NCBI GenBank assembly: GCA_016714225.1
Contig: JADJNS010000010.1
Span: 186,001-250,000 of the forward strand
Origin: Archangiaceae bacterium
GTDB lineage: Bacteria; Myxococcota; Myxococcia; Myxococcales; Myxococcaceae
Direction: 5' to 3'
Length of the DNA: 64,000 nucleotides
Positions 18,101 to 26,095 of the stretch are shown in pieces. The notes under the pieces are model-generated. The model did not search any database, was not told the origin of the DNA, and was given only the letters and a program-made list of their open reading frames with translations. The number at the start of each line of letters is the position of its first letter. Position 1 is the first letter of the stretch. Made by a program: the position numbers and the translations under genes.

Positions 18101-21100
18101 TGCACCAGCTGCAGCAGGTTCTTCACCGGCGCGAAGTCGTCGGCCACCGCCAGGTCGGCGAGGTGAATCACGCCCGCGAACGTGCCGGTGCTCTCGACGC
18201 TGCCCAAGAGCGCCTTCACGTTGCGGCGGCCGAGCTCGTCGACCAGCGCCGCGCCGATGCCCTTGGGGTCGACCGTGACCAGCAGGGGGGCCTCGAAGGC
18301 CACCACCGACTCGGGCAGCCGCTGCAGCTGCGCCGAGACCTCGCGCGCCACGAAGCGGCGCACCGGCGAGGTGTCAGCCGCGACCGGAGCCGCCGCCGCC
18401 GATGGCGCCTGCGAGAGCGTCTTGTTCACGTGCGCGACCACGTCGCCGATGGTCGTCTTCGGCGTGAACAGCTCGCGCGGCAGGCCGCCGAGCTTGGGCC
18501 ACGCCTTGCCGAGGTCCTGGTCGAGCTCGACCAGCATCAGCGAGTCGAAGCCGAGCTCACCGGTGAGCGACTGCTCGAGCTTGAGCGTGTTCTCGGGGAA
18601 CGCCGAGATGCGCGCCACCGAAGCGAGAATGCGCGGCGACGCATCAATCGGCGCCTCCCTCTCGGCTGGTGGGAGAGGAACCGACGGTGAGGGGGTCGAA
18701 GCCTTCTGAGCCACCAGATTGCTCAGGTTCGGAACCCGAACCTCGCCGCTCATCAACCCGACCGGAGCCGCAGCGACGGGCGCAGTCGCCGTCACCGCAA
18801 CCTCAGGCGAACCAATGCCCAAAGCCGCGTTCTGCTGCTTGATGATTTCCAGCTGGGCGCGGAACAGGGCGACGAGGTCTTGGCTCACGGGAGTGCCTCC
18901 AGAGGTTCCAAACGAAGAAGAAGTGCCGCGCCCCAGCGGAGCGTGAGGCGCGCGGCCGGTGCGTTCGACCGGCCAGTACTTTTGCGTCTCGAGCGGAGTG
19001 GGGGGCAGGGTGACCAGCGTGCCGCCGCACAGCGAGCGGGCGTCGAGCTCGAAGCCGAGCACGAACAGCGCGGCGACCGTCTCGAGCAGCTCTCCCGCCG
19101 AGAGGTACACCTGCGCCTGGGTCGAGCCGCGCGCGAACGAGAGCAGCGTGTTGCCCGCGCCCGCCTGCACGAAGACGTCGGCCTCGCAGGCCTTGAGCGC
19201 CGCGATGAAGTTCACCTCGGCCGAGGCGTGCCGCGCCCAGGTCTCGAGCGTGTCGCCGTTGAGCGGCCGCCCGGTGATGCACGAGATGACCGGGAACTTC
19301 GCCGGCTGCACGGTGAGCTTCGAGAGCTCGCGGCGCATGCCGTCGTCGATGCCGCTCATCAGCGGCGAGTGAAACGCGTGCGACACCGGCAGCAGCGAGC
19401 ACTTGAGGCCCTTGGCCTCGAGGCGCTTCTTGGCGTTGCCGATGCCCCAGCTGGTGCCCGACAGCACCACCTGGGTGGGGTGGTTGTGGTTCGCCACCAC
19501 CACCTCCGGGTCGAGCGGCTCGACCGCCGCGCGGTCGGCCATCACCGCCAGCATCGCGCCGTTGTCGTCGAGGCCGAGCGCGTGCATCAGCTGCCCGCGC
19601 TTCGCCACCAGGTTCACGGCTTCTTTGGCGGTCAGCTTGCCCGCGATGGCCGCTGCGGCGAACTCGCCCAGCGAGTGCCCCAGCACCACGTCGGGCTGCA
19701 GGCCCAGCGCCATCAGCCGCTCGCCCATCGCGATGCCCAGCGCGGCCATCGCCGGCTGGCAGATTTCGGTGCGGGTCAGCTGCTGCTGCGCGGCCTCGGG
19801 CTCGTACGGCGCCTTCGGGTACAGCGCGTCGTGCACCTCGTCGCCCGCCAGCTCGCGCACCCGCGCGGCCAGCTCGGGCAGCATGCCCACCCGCTGCGCG
19901 CCCTGCCCGGGGAAGAGAAAGGCCAGCCGCCCCTTGCCCTCGGCAGCGACGGCGCGCGGCGACGGTGAGCGCAGTCGCGCCACCAGCTCTTCGCGGGTGC
20001 GCGCCACGAACGCGTCGCGCACGGGGAAGCTGGCGCGCGACGCGAGGGTGACGGCGACATCGCCGACCGACAGCTGCCGCGCTTCGACCGCGTCGGCGAG
20101 CTCGGCCATGTGCTGCCCGAGCAGCGCCGGGTTCGGCGCCGAGATGACGAACAGCTGCGGCCCCACGCTCTGGGCGGTGGCCACCGCCGGCGCCTCTTCG
20201 AGCAGCACGTGGGCGTTGGTGCCGCCGAAGCCGAACGACGAGACCGCGGCGCGGCGCGCCTGGCCTTGGGCCACCTCGAACGGCATCGCCTTCGACGCCA
20301 GGCGAAAGGGCGAGCGGTGCAGCTCGAGCTTGGGGTTCAGCTCGGTCACCGACGGCTGCGGCACGATGGTCTTGTGGTGCAGCACCAGCGCGGCCTTGAT
20401 GAAGCCGGCCACGCCGGCGGCCGACATGGTGTGGCCGATGTTGGCCTTGATGCTCGACAGGTAGCAGCTGGGCTGGGTGAGCTCGTGGCCGGCCTTCTGG
20501 TTCCAGAACTCTTTGAGCGCGCCGACCTCGACCACGTCGCCCACGGTGGTGGCGGTGCCGTGGGTCTCGACGAAGCCGATGCTCTCGATGGGCCACTGCA
20601 CCTCGCGGTGCGCGCGGGCCATGGCCTCCATCTGGCCACGAGGGCGCGGGGTCATCGGGCCCTCACCGCGGCCGTCGTTGTTGCACCCGCTGCCCTTGAT
20701 GACCGCATAGACGCGGTCGCCGGCTGCCACGGCGTCGGCGTAGCGCTTGAGCACCACTACGCCGACCCCCTCTCCCATCACGAAGCCATCGGCCTTCGCG
20801 TCGAACGGCCGGCACGCGCTCGAGGGCGAGATGGCCCCGATGCGCGAGAAGCCGACCAGGTTGTCCGGCGTGAGGTTCAGGTAGACGCCGCCGGCGAGCG
20901 CCACGTCGCACTGCCGCGCACGCAGGTGCACGGCCGCCTCGTGAATCGCCACCAGCGCGCTCGAGCACGCGGCGTCGAGCGTGAACGACGGGCCGCCCAG
21001 GTCGAACACCTGGCTGACGGTGGCCGCCATCATGTTGAGCAGCGAGCCGGCGATGGTGAACGCGCGCGCGGGCACCGAGTCGGCCACGCTGGCGCGCACC

Positions 21101-21600
21101 ACCTCGGCCTCGGCGTCGCTCAAGGCGTCGCCGAAGGTGCCGTCGATCATCGACACCGCGCGCAGCCGCGCGGTGAGCAGGTCTTTGTACTCGCTGACCG
21201 AGGCGCCCACGAACACGCCCGTCTCCGAGCGGGGCAGCGCCTTCTTCTCGTAGCCGGCGTCTTGCAGCGCCTGGCGCACGATCTCGACCAGCAGCCGGTG
21301 CTGCGGGTCGGTCACCTGCACCCGGCGCGGCGCCAGGCCGTAGTGCAGCGCTGCGAACTCTTCGACGCCGTCGACGAAGCCGCCCTTCTTCACGTACGTC
21401 TTGTCGATGGCGCGGGCGTCGGGCGAGTAGAAGCTCGAGTGCTTCCACCGCGAGTCGCCGATGTCGTCGAAGGTCACCTCGCCGTCGCGCACCACGCGCC
21501 ACAGCTGGTTCACGTCGCGCGCGTGCGGAAAGCGGCAGGCCATGCCCACCACGGCGATGTCGCCGTCACTGCCTCCAGCGGGGTGACCGTTAGGGGGCAC
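15199..21600 (-). CDS. Type I PKS (KS-AT-ACP-KR-DH) with terminal alpha-oxoamine synthase
   Basis: This 2133-residue megasynthase starts at a GTG. KS: about 13-470, with Cys212 (DAACSSA), His347 (VETHGTATT) and His390 (NIGHTMSAAG). AT: about 560-860, nucleophile Ser643 in GHSLGEF. ACP: about 990-1060, Ser1020 in LGFDSLMLVEL. KR: structural part from about 1085, cofactor motif VTGGAKGLG (1262-1270), Ser1375 and Tyr1388. DH: double hotdog, His1483 (NDHTMNGQRVLP) and Asp1632 (IDSSFQ). From about 1745 a PLP alpha-oxoamine synthase follows, with VDEAHSAGVLG and the PLP lysine in MSKSFASCGG (Lys1973). No thioesterase is present. Chain release is expected by decarboxylative condensation of the acyl-ACP with an amino acid, giving a 2-amino-ketone. 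The start overlaps the desaturase gene by 11 bp. Confidence 0.93.
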   Translation of the reverse strand: MPPNGHPAGGSDGDIAVVGMACRFPHARDVNQLWRVVRDGEVTFDDIGDSRWKHSSFYSPDARAIDKTYVKKGGFVDGVEEFAALHYGLAPRRVQVTDPQHRLLVEIVRQALQDAGYEKKALPRSETGVFVGASVSEYKDLLTARLRAVSMIDGTFGDALSDAEAEVVRASVADSVPARAFTIAGSLLNMMAATVSQVFDLGGPSFTLDAACSSALVAIHEAAVHLRARQCDVALAGGVYLNLTPDNLVGFSRIGAISPSSACRPFDAKADGFVMGEGVGVVVLKRYADAVAAGDRVYAVIKGSGCNNDGRGEGPMTPRPRGQMEAMARAHREVQWPIESIGFVETHGTATTVGDVVEVGALKEFWNQKAGHELTQPSCYLSSIKANIGHTMSAAGVAGFIKAALVLHHKTIVPQPSVTELNPKLELHRSPFRLASKAMPFEVAQGQARRAAVSSFGFGGTNAHVLLEEAPAVATAQSVGPQLFVISAPNPALLGQHMAELADAVEARQLSVGDVAVTLASRASFPVRDAFVARTREELVARLRSPSPRAVAAEGKGRLAFLFPGQGAQRVGMLPELAARVRELAGDEVHDALYPKAPYEPEAAQQQLTRTEICQPAMAALGIAMGERLMALGLQPDVVLGHSLGEFAAAAIAGKLTAKEAVNLVAKRGQLMHALGLDDNGAMLAVMADRAAVEPLDPEVVVANHNHPTQVVLSGTSWGIGNAKKRLEAKGLKCSLLPVSHAFHSPLMSGIDDGMRRELSKLTVQPAKFPVISCITGRPLNGDTLETWARHASAEVNFIAALKACEADVFVQAGAGNTLLSFARGSTQAQVYLSAGELLETVAALFVLGFELDARSLCGGTLVTLPPTPLETQKYWPVERTGRAPHAPLGRGTSSSFGTSGGTPVSQDLVALFRAQLEIIKQQNAALGIGSPEVAVTATAPVAAAPVGLMSGEVRVPNLSNLVAQKASTPSPSVPLPPAEREAPIDASPRILASVARISAFPENTLKLEQSLTGELGFDSLMLVELDQDLGKAWPKLGGLPRELFTPKTTIGDVVAHVNKTLSQAPSAAAAPVAADTSPVRRFVAREVSAQLQRLPESVVAFEAPLLVTVDPKGIGAALVDELGRRNVKALLGSVESTGTFAGVIHLADLAVADDFAPVKNLLQLVQRVPESQVFFTVSGHAGALGFTRALQQEWADRKVKAISLDATLSAAEAAKRLADEVFATDTLSEVHLGKSGRTTVELVVADAKPQSKLTAQSTVLVTGGAKGLGLTFAKALAKRYGCSLTLTGRSAKADDAVAAVKAAGARECKYLAMDAREPSAALGRFDAVVHAAGVLADGAVEKKSVADAQQVVSTKLPRKLLEVTQPKLSVGIGSWAGRFGNAYQTDYSAANAMLAKLATLTLDFPPFEGSEMVKRIPSFKKAEMLAQGVTFLTEEEGAAAFIDALENATGEVLIARSLPRPGVVARAAFPVSRLNHLYLNDHTMNGQRVLPLAAALDHAAAAAAPGAALTVTDFKLERPVLVPDTTWLEVAVKADGEVTLSQADAVSYRGRVVSGAKPMPAAKPIAQSALPLPLEQFYSGITFHGPKLQGITSIEGISDEGITGWVKGSTPAEWIKEPLRPQWTVDPLIIDSSFQLAGYWAWVKEQRAGFPLSFAEYTQLKPFGAGPVKCTVRFQSRTAEGFEGELTWQDAAGEVIAAMRGVRGEFKTVEGGAAVKPAAGIDPATYDPAKFPEYEELTERIQMAEAFGLKNPYFSVHERISNDTTQVNGKEMINFSSYNYVGNSGDPVVSAAAKAAIDKYGTSVSASRVASGEKPLHRELEAELSRFFGTEDTLVFVSGHATNVTVIGHIVGAQDLILHDALAHDSIIGGAKLSGAKRRPFPHNDWEALDRALTQLRPHYRRVLICIEGTYSMDGDIPDLPKFIAVKKKHQALLLVDEAHSAGVLGKTGRGVGEYFDINRADVDMWMGTMSKSFASCGGYICGSKALIEYLKYTTPGFVYSVGISPPNAAAALASLKQLEAHPERVLRCQTQAKKFLTLLKARGIDTGMSKDSAVVPAIIGNSLICLQLSDRLKDRGINVQPILYPAVEESAARLRFFLCSTHTDAQLEKTADILREELTRLQREQENDAVA

Positions 21601-22414
21601 GCTGCTCCTGCGCGTCGGTGGCCAGCGCCGCCCGAACCCGCTTGGGGCGCGGCAGGTCGTGCCGGGTGAGCTTGAAGCGCTTCAGCACCGGGCCCCACAC
21701 CTCGGTGAGAAACACGCCGCGGTCGATGCCCGCGGTGCGCATCACCTCGACGCGCGAGTCGTAGTCGGGCACCAGCTCGTAGGCCGGCATCACGAAGCCG
21801 TAGAACACCGAGCTCAGGTCTTCGAGCGCGCCCTCGCGGTCGTCGTCGAGGTAGTGCTGAAAGATGGTCATGTAGTACTGCGCGTGCGCCATCTCGTCTT
21901 TGGCGATGAGCTTGTACGCGGCGGCGAGGGTGTGGTTGCCCTCGGCCTCGGCCAGCATCTGCTGCTTCTTGTAGATGACGAAGGTGGTCATCTCTTGCGC
22001 GCAGCCGTACGCGGTCATCTCGCGGCCGGTGCCGAACGGCTTGTTCCACTTCTTCGACAGAATGCGGTCGGAGTAATCGCGCATCTGGTCTTCGGTGCGG
22101 TGACCCGAGCGCACCAGGTACTGCCACAGGGTCATGGCGTGCTTGCTCTCTTCGTAGCCCCAGTTGGCGCCGAACCAGGCGCGCGCGAAGTTGTCGCGGA
22201 ACAGCGAGAGGTGACCCTCGATGTAGTCGGGCAGGTACAGCTCGACGCCCATGAAGGTCTCGGCGCAGAGCGCGAGCTTGTCGTTGCGCGGCTCGCTCTT
22301 CACCTTCTCCCAGTCGATGTCGTCGAAGAGGTTCCACCGCCTCGAGCGTTCGGCGTGCTCGAAGAACGTCATGTACTCGCGGTGGAACTTGTCCTTCAGG
22401 GCGCGCGAGATCAT
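21590..22414 (-). CDS. Acyl-ACP desaturase (ferritin-like diiron)
   Basis: This 274-residue soluble diiron protein is of the stearoyl-ACP desaturase type (FA_desaturase_2). All six expected ligands are visible: Glu58 (GVELY), Glu89 and His92 (EESKH), Glu141 (AQEMT), and Glu174 and His177 (DEMAH). It should use O2 and ferredoxin to oxidise an ACP-bound acyl chain, by desaturation or possibly hydroxylation. It sits 11 bp after the operon's free-standing ACP and overlaps the PKS start by 11 bp, which suggests that the ACP-bound chain is modified before loading onto the PKS. Confidence 0.9.
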   Translation of the reverse strand: MISRALKDKFHREYMTFFEHAERSRRWNLFDDIDWEKVKSEPRNDKLALCAETFMGVELYLPDYIEGHLSLFRDNFARAWFGANWGYEESKHAMTLWQYLVRSGHRTEDQMRDYSDRILSKKWNKPFGTGREMTAYGCAQEMTTFVIYKKQQMLAEAEGNHTLAAAYKLIAKDEMAHAQYYMTIFQHYLDDDREGALEDLSSVFYGFVMPAYELVPDYDSRVEVMRTAGIDRGVFLTEVWGPVLKRFKLTRHDLPRPKRVRAALATDAQEQRAP

Positions 22415-22425
22415 GGTGGCTCCTC

Positions 22426-22683
22426 TCAGGCTGCCTTCGACGCGACCTGGCGCTGCACCAGCTTGCTCAGGTCACCCAGCGTCTGAATCGAGGCCAGGTC
22501 TTCGTCGGGCAGGCGAATGCTCAGCTTCTCTTCGAAGTAGCTGACCAGCTCCATCACCGCGACCGAGTCGAGGCCGAGCTTCGAGATGACGGTGTCGTTG
22601 GTGAGATTCGAGAGCTGCTTGCCGCTGACTTCGAGAGCGGCCTTCTGGAACAGCGCGAGAACGTCGACGGCAGGTGCGGACAT
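22426..22683 (-). CDS. Free-standing acyl carrier protein
   Basis: This is an 85-residue acidic ACP with the phosphopantetheine attachment serine in LGLDSVAVMEL, and helices II and III recognisable (FEEKLSIRLPDEDL). It lies between the FAAL and the desaturase, 11 bp from each. The expected role is to accept the acyl-adenylate made by the FAAL and present it to the desaturase and then to the PKS ketosynthase. It is distinct from the ACP domain inside the PKS. The usual length is 75-85 residues, so it is complete. Confidence 0.95.
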   Translation of the reverse strand: MSAPAVDVLALFQKAALEVSGKQLSNLTNDTVISKLGLDSVAVMELVSYFEEKLSIRLPDEDLASIQTLGDLSKLVQRQVASKAA

Positions 22684-22694
22684 GGTGTTTCCTT

Positions 22695-24548
22695 TCAGAC
22701 GAAGTAGCGGACGGCGAGCTGGAGCTTGTTCACTGCATCGGAGACCGAACGAATCTCGACCGCGTGGGCGGCCACCCGGCGAACCCGGTGCCGCGCGCGG
22801 CCGACCAGCGACAGCGCGACGTGCTTGGCGAGGGTGAGCTTGTCGCCGTTGGCGCCCAGGGTGCGGGGCCCTTCGACGCCCACCGTCTTCTCGAGGTACT
22901 GCGCGCGGGTCTTCTGGCGCTGAATCTTGCCGCTCGAGGTCTTGGGCAGTGAGCCGGGCGGCGCGACCACCACGTCGCTCACCGACAGCTGCAGCTGCTC
23001 GTTGATGCGCTGCTTCACCGCGTCGACGAGCGCGCCGGGGTTCTGGGTGCGCGACTCGACCACGACGACGACCTCTTCGCTCGAGCTGCCGGGCACGCTG
23101 AACGCCACCGTCGAGCCGCGCCGCACCTCGGGCACCTCATCGGCGATCCACTCGATGCGCTGGGGGTCGTAGTTGCGCCCGTTGACGATGATGAGGTCCT
23201 TCTTGCGGCCGGTGATGTAGACGTTGCCGTTGACCAGGTAGCCGAGGTCTCCGGTGCGCAGCCAGCCGCCGCCGAAGGTGCGGGCAGTGGCCTCGGGGTC
23301 TTTGAAGTAGCCGCGCGCCACGCTGGGGCCCTGCACCCACAGCTCGCCGACCTGGCGGTCTTTGAGGCGGCGGCCCTGGTCGTCGAACGCGCCCACGTCG
23401 TGGCCCTTGAAGGCCTTGCCGCAGTTCACGAACTCGAGCGCGCCGTCGGCGAGCTTCGAGACGTGCGCCGGCTCGGCGCGCTTGCTCGACTGGTAGGCCT
23501 CTTTCTCGATGACGTCGGTCGACAGCTCGTCGTCGTTGCCGATGAAGCTGATGGCGAGCGTCGCCTCGGCCATGCCGTAGCAGGGCAACAGGTGCGAGGG
23601 CTTCACGCCGCACGAGGCGAACTTCTCGGTGAACGCCCGCATGGTGGTGGGGTTGATGGGCTCGGCGCCGCACCCGTAGGTGCGCATGCACGACAGGTCC
23701 CACCGGGCCATCTGCTCGGGCTTGGCCCGCTTGGTGGCGAGCGCGTAGGCGAAGTTCGGCGCGAAGGTGATGGTGCCGCGCTTCTTGTTGATGACGTCGA
23801 GCCACAGCGTGGCGTTGCGCACGAACGACAGGGTGGGAATGAACACCACCGGAATGAGGTGGAACACCGGCGAGAGCACGAAGCCGATGAGCCCCATGTC
23901 GTGGTACAGCGGCAGCCACGACACGCCCACGTCTCGGCCGGTCACCGTCTGCAGGCCGTCGCGCATGATGGCCCAGGCGTTGGCGCGCAGGCTCGAGTGG
24001 GTGACCTCGACGCCCTTGGGCAGCGAGGTCGAGCCCGAGGTGAACTGCAGAAACACGATGTCGTCGCCGTTCACCTGCGCCGGCTCGCGCGACTGGGCTT
24101 CAGGCGCCGGTTCGCGCAGCTTCTCGGCGGTGATGACGCCCTTGAGGCTGGGCACCCGGGCCGCCGCGCTCCACAGCACCTGCTCGAGCTTGCCGTTGGT
24201 GGCGAGGTGGGTGGGCTCGGCGCGGTTCATGATCGCCACCAGCGCCTCGATGTACGAGTCGAGCTTGCCCAGCGAGAGCGGGGGGTACAGCGGCACCGGA
24301 ATCACGCCGGCGTAGACCGCGCCCAGAAACGTGGGCACGAAGTCGATGCCGTCGGGCATCACCAGCGCCAGCCGGTCGCCCTTCTTCAGCCCCTGGGCGC
24401 GCAGGTGCGCTGCGCGGTTCTTCGCCTCGGCGCGAACCGTGTCCCAGGTGAAGACCTCTTCTTTGCCGTCGGAGCTGAGGAACGTGTAGGCGACGTCGCT
24501 GTTCCCCGCGAGACCTTCGATGGCGGCGATCAGGTGGGCGTGATCCAT
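22695..24548 (-). CDS. Fatty acyl-AMP ligase (FAAL)
   Basis: This 617-residue ANL enzyme is of the FAAL branch. It begins with the FAAL-like FTWDTVRAEAKNRAAHL and has PVPLYPPLSL, the A3 motif LQFTSGSTSLPKGVEVTH, SWLPLYHDMGLIG and the adenylation motifs YGMAEATLA and WLRTGDLGYL. The C-terminal GRKKDLIIVNGRNYDPQRIE and SSGKIQR complete it. SWLPLYHDMGLIG is characteristic of FAALs, which make acyl-AMP and pass the chain to an ACP rather than CoA. As first gene of the operon, it is the likely entry point, activating a free fatty acid for the adjacent ACP. A divergent 332-bp region lies upstream. Confidence 0.93.
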   Translation of the reverse strand: MDHAHLIAAIEGLAGNSDVAYTFLSSDGKEEVFTWDTVRAEAKNRAAHLRAQGLKKGDRLALVMPDGIDFVPTFLGAVYAGVIPVPLYPPLSLGKLDSYIEALVAIMNRAEPTHLATNGKLEQVLWSAAARVPSLKGVITAEKLREPAPEAQSREPAQVNGDDIVFLQFTSGSTSLPKGVEVTHSSLRANAWAIMRDGLQTVTGRDVGVSWLPLYHDMGLIGFVLSPVFHLIPVVFIPTLSFVRNATLWLDVINKKRGTITFAPNFAYALATKRAKPEQMARWDLSCMRTYGCGAEPINPTTMRAFTEKFASCGVKPSHLLPCYGMAEATLAISFIGNDDELSTDVIEKEAYQSSKRAEPAHVSKLADGALEFVNCGKAFKGHDVGAFDDQGRRLKDRQVGELWVQGPSVARGYFKDPEATARTFGGGWLRTGDLGYLVNGNVYITGRKKDLIIVNGRNYDPQRIEWIADEVPEVRRGSTVAFSVPGSSSEEVVVVVESRTQNPGALVDAVKQRINEQLQLSVSDVVVAPPGSLPKTSSGKIQRQKTRAQYLEKTVGVEGPRTLGANGDKLTLAKHVALSLVGRARHRVRRVAAHAVEIRSVSDAVNKLQLAVRYFV

Positions 24549-24880
24549 GGGGGCTCTAGTACGTGTTTGTTGCCGCAAGGGTCAAGGTTGAGACCACCGG
24601 CGCGTACGGTCGCATCGAGCCATAACCTCATGAGAGTACTGCGATTGGCACCCTGGTTTCTCAACCGAGCGAGCAATAATTTGCTCAAAAATCATTGAAA
24701 CGCCACGCTTAAGTGCCCAGAACACGAAGGTGGGCGCTCCATGCCGCCGCTGCGGCATGTTGCGGCTTGGAAACCCGGCTGTCGAAGCCTTAGCGGTTGA
24801 CGGGGGCTTCCGAGTCGACGAATTCGCGCCAAATGTTGCTCACATTGACGCTTTGGGGGCGATCTCCTACAAGGCCGCCC
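24549..24880. promoter_or_regulatory. Divergent intergenic region upstream of the FAAL operon and the GNAT operon
   Basis: These 332 bp carry no convincing gene and are visibly more A/T-rich than the surroundings. Two inverted repeats stand out: GAGCAA-TAAT-TTGCTC at 24671-24686 and ATGCCGC-CGCT-GCGGCAT at 24741-24758. Either could be an operator or a small hairpin. The position between the FAAL operon (leftward) and the GNAT genes (rightward) makes it the natural control region for both. For the FAAL side I see only weak -35/-10 candidates. Confidence 0.55.
24845..24873 (+). promoter_or_regulatory. Candidate sigma-70-type promoter for the GNAT operon
   Basis: TTGACG (24845-24850) and TACAAG (24868-24873) are spaced by 17 bp and match the housekeeping consensus at 5/6 and 4/6 positions. 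The predicted start of transcription falls on or next to the ATG at 24881, so the mRNA may be leaderless or use the in-frame ATG at 24896. Confidence 0.4.
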
Positions 24881-26095
24881 ATGATCGAGCCTGTGATGGA
24901 GAGCGCGAAGGCCGGCCCGGTGGTGAGCGATGTGGTCGTGACCCCGGTCACCACCGCCTCCGAGAAGAAGGAATTCATCGCGTACCAGTACGAGCTCTAC
25001 AAGCACGACCCCCACTTCGTGCCCCCGCTGCTGATGGAGCGGAACGACTTTCTCAACCCCAAGAAGAACCCCTGGCTCGAGTTCGGGAAGATGCAGCTCT
25101 TTCTCGCCCGCCGGCACGGCAAAATCGTCGGCCGCATCAGCGCCAGCGAAGACCCCCGCTACAACGAGTTCCATGACGTGAAGGTGGGCTGGTTCGGGCT
25201 GTTCGAGTGCATCGACGACCCCGCGGTGGCGCAGGCGCTGCTCGGCGCCGCCGAGGCGTGGGTGAGGGCGCGCGGGCTGCCGCAGATGATGGGCCCCGCC
25301 TCGTTCAGCTGCAACGGCGAGTGGGGCACGCTCATCGACGGCTTCGACTCACCCCCCGTGCTGCTGATGCCGTACAACCCGCGCTACTACCCCAAGCTGC
25401 TCGAGGGCTTCGGGCTGTCGAAGGTCAAAGACCTCTGGTCGTGGAAGATCGACATTCAGAAGCCGGTGCCCGAGAAGATCGCCCGCATCGCCGAGAAGGT
25501 GCGCGCGCGCGAGGGCATCGTGATTCGCCAGGCGAACCTGAAGAACTGGGACGCCGAGGTGAAGCGCATCAAAGACATCTACAACTCGGCCTGGGAAAAG
25601 AACTGGGGCTTCGTGCCGATGACCGAGCGCGAGTTCGACCACCTGGCCAAAGACCTGAAGCAGATTCTGGTGCCCGAGCTCACCCTGATGGCCGAGGTGA
25701 ACAACGAGGCCATCGGCTTCGCCATCACGCTCCCCGACGCCAACATCGCGCTCAAGGCGACCGGCAACGGCCGGCTCACCACCTTCGGCCTGCCCATCGG
25801 CCTGGCCAAGCTGCTGCTCGCCACCAAGAAGATCAAGTCGGGGCGGCTCGCCATTCTCGGCATCAAGGCGGGCTACCGAAAGCGCGGCATCGACTCGGTG
25901 CTGATGCTCGACACCTTCAACAACTGCCGCAAGCAGGGCTGGTGGGGCGGAGACGTCGGCTGGACCTTGGAGGACAACGACATGGTCAACCGCGCCATCG
26001 ATGTGTTCGGCTGCGAGCGCTACAAGACCTACCGCGTCTACCAAAAGGACCTCGATGCCAAGGCGGGCCAGCGCAGCGAAGGCGCTCAAGCGTAG
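24881..26095 (+). CDS. GNAT-fold N-acyltransferase, bacterial ceramide-synthase-like (copy 1)
   Basis: This 404-residue protein starts at ATG 24881. The N-terminal half has the pattern YKHDPHFVPPLLMERNDFL, then FLARRHGKIVGRISA and MMGPASFSCNGEWG. A second GNAT-like half contains LAILGIKAGYRKRGIDSVLM, which matches the acyl-CoA pyrophosphate-binding loop (motif A, (R/Q)xxGxG/A-like). The overall layout resembles the GNAT-type proteins that act as N-acyltransferases in bacterial ceramide synthesis; I compare from memory only. It is paralogous to the next gene (shared GWFGLFEC/GTFGLFEC, NPRYY, LSRFGLPIG/TTFGLPIG). Divergence from the FAAL/PKS operon suggests N-acylation of its amino product. Confidence 0.7.
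   Translation: MIEPVMESAKAGPVVSDVVVTPVTTASEKKEFIAYQYELYKHDPHFVPPLLMERNDFLNPKKNPWLEFGKMQLFLARRHGKIVGRISASEDPRYNEFHDVKVGWFGLFECIDDPAVAQALLGAAEAWVRARGLPQMMGPASFSCNGEWGTLIDGFDSPPVLLMPYNPRYYPKLLEGFGLSKVKDLWSWKIDIQKPVPEKIARIAEKVRAREGIVIRQANLKNWDAEVKRIKDIYNSAWEKNWGFVPMTEREFDHLAKDLKQILVPELTLMAEVNNEAIGFAITLPDANIALKATGNGRLTTFGLPIGLAKLLLATKKIKSGRLAILGIKAGYRKRGIDSVLMLDTFNNCRKQGWWGGDVGWTLEDNDMVNRAIDVFGCERYKTYRVYQKDLDAKAGQRSEGAQA

Noticed and set aside
15289..18690. 1133-codon + strand ORF
   Set aside because: Antisense shadow of the PKS; the Arg/Leu/Val-rich product has no recognisable domain.
18182..18709. Ser/Arg-rich + strand ORF
   Set aside because: Shadow of the PKS ACP region; no ribosome site or domain.
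15199..24548. Polyunsaturated fatty acid (pfa) synthase
   Set aside because: Only one ACP in the PKS, no PfaC/PfaD-type enoyl reductase genes nearby and an AOS at the end argue against a PUFA locus.
24646..24661. Sigma-54-like site TGGCAC-N5-TTTCT
   Set aside because: The -12 element lacks the essential GC, so it is not convincing even with a sigma-54 activator encoded nearby.
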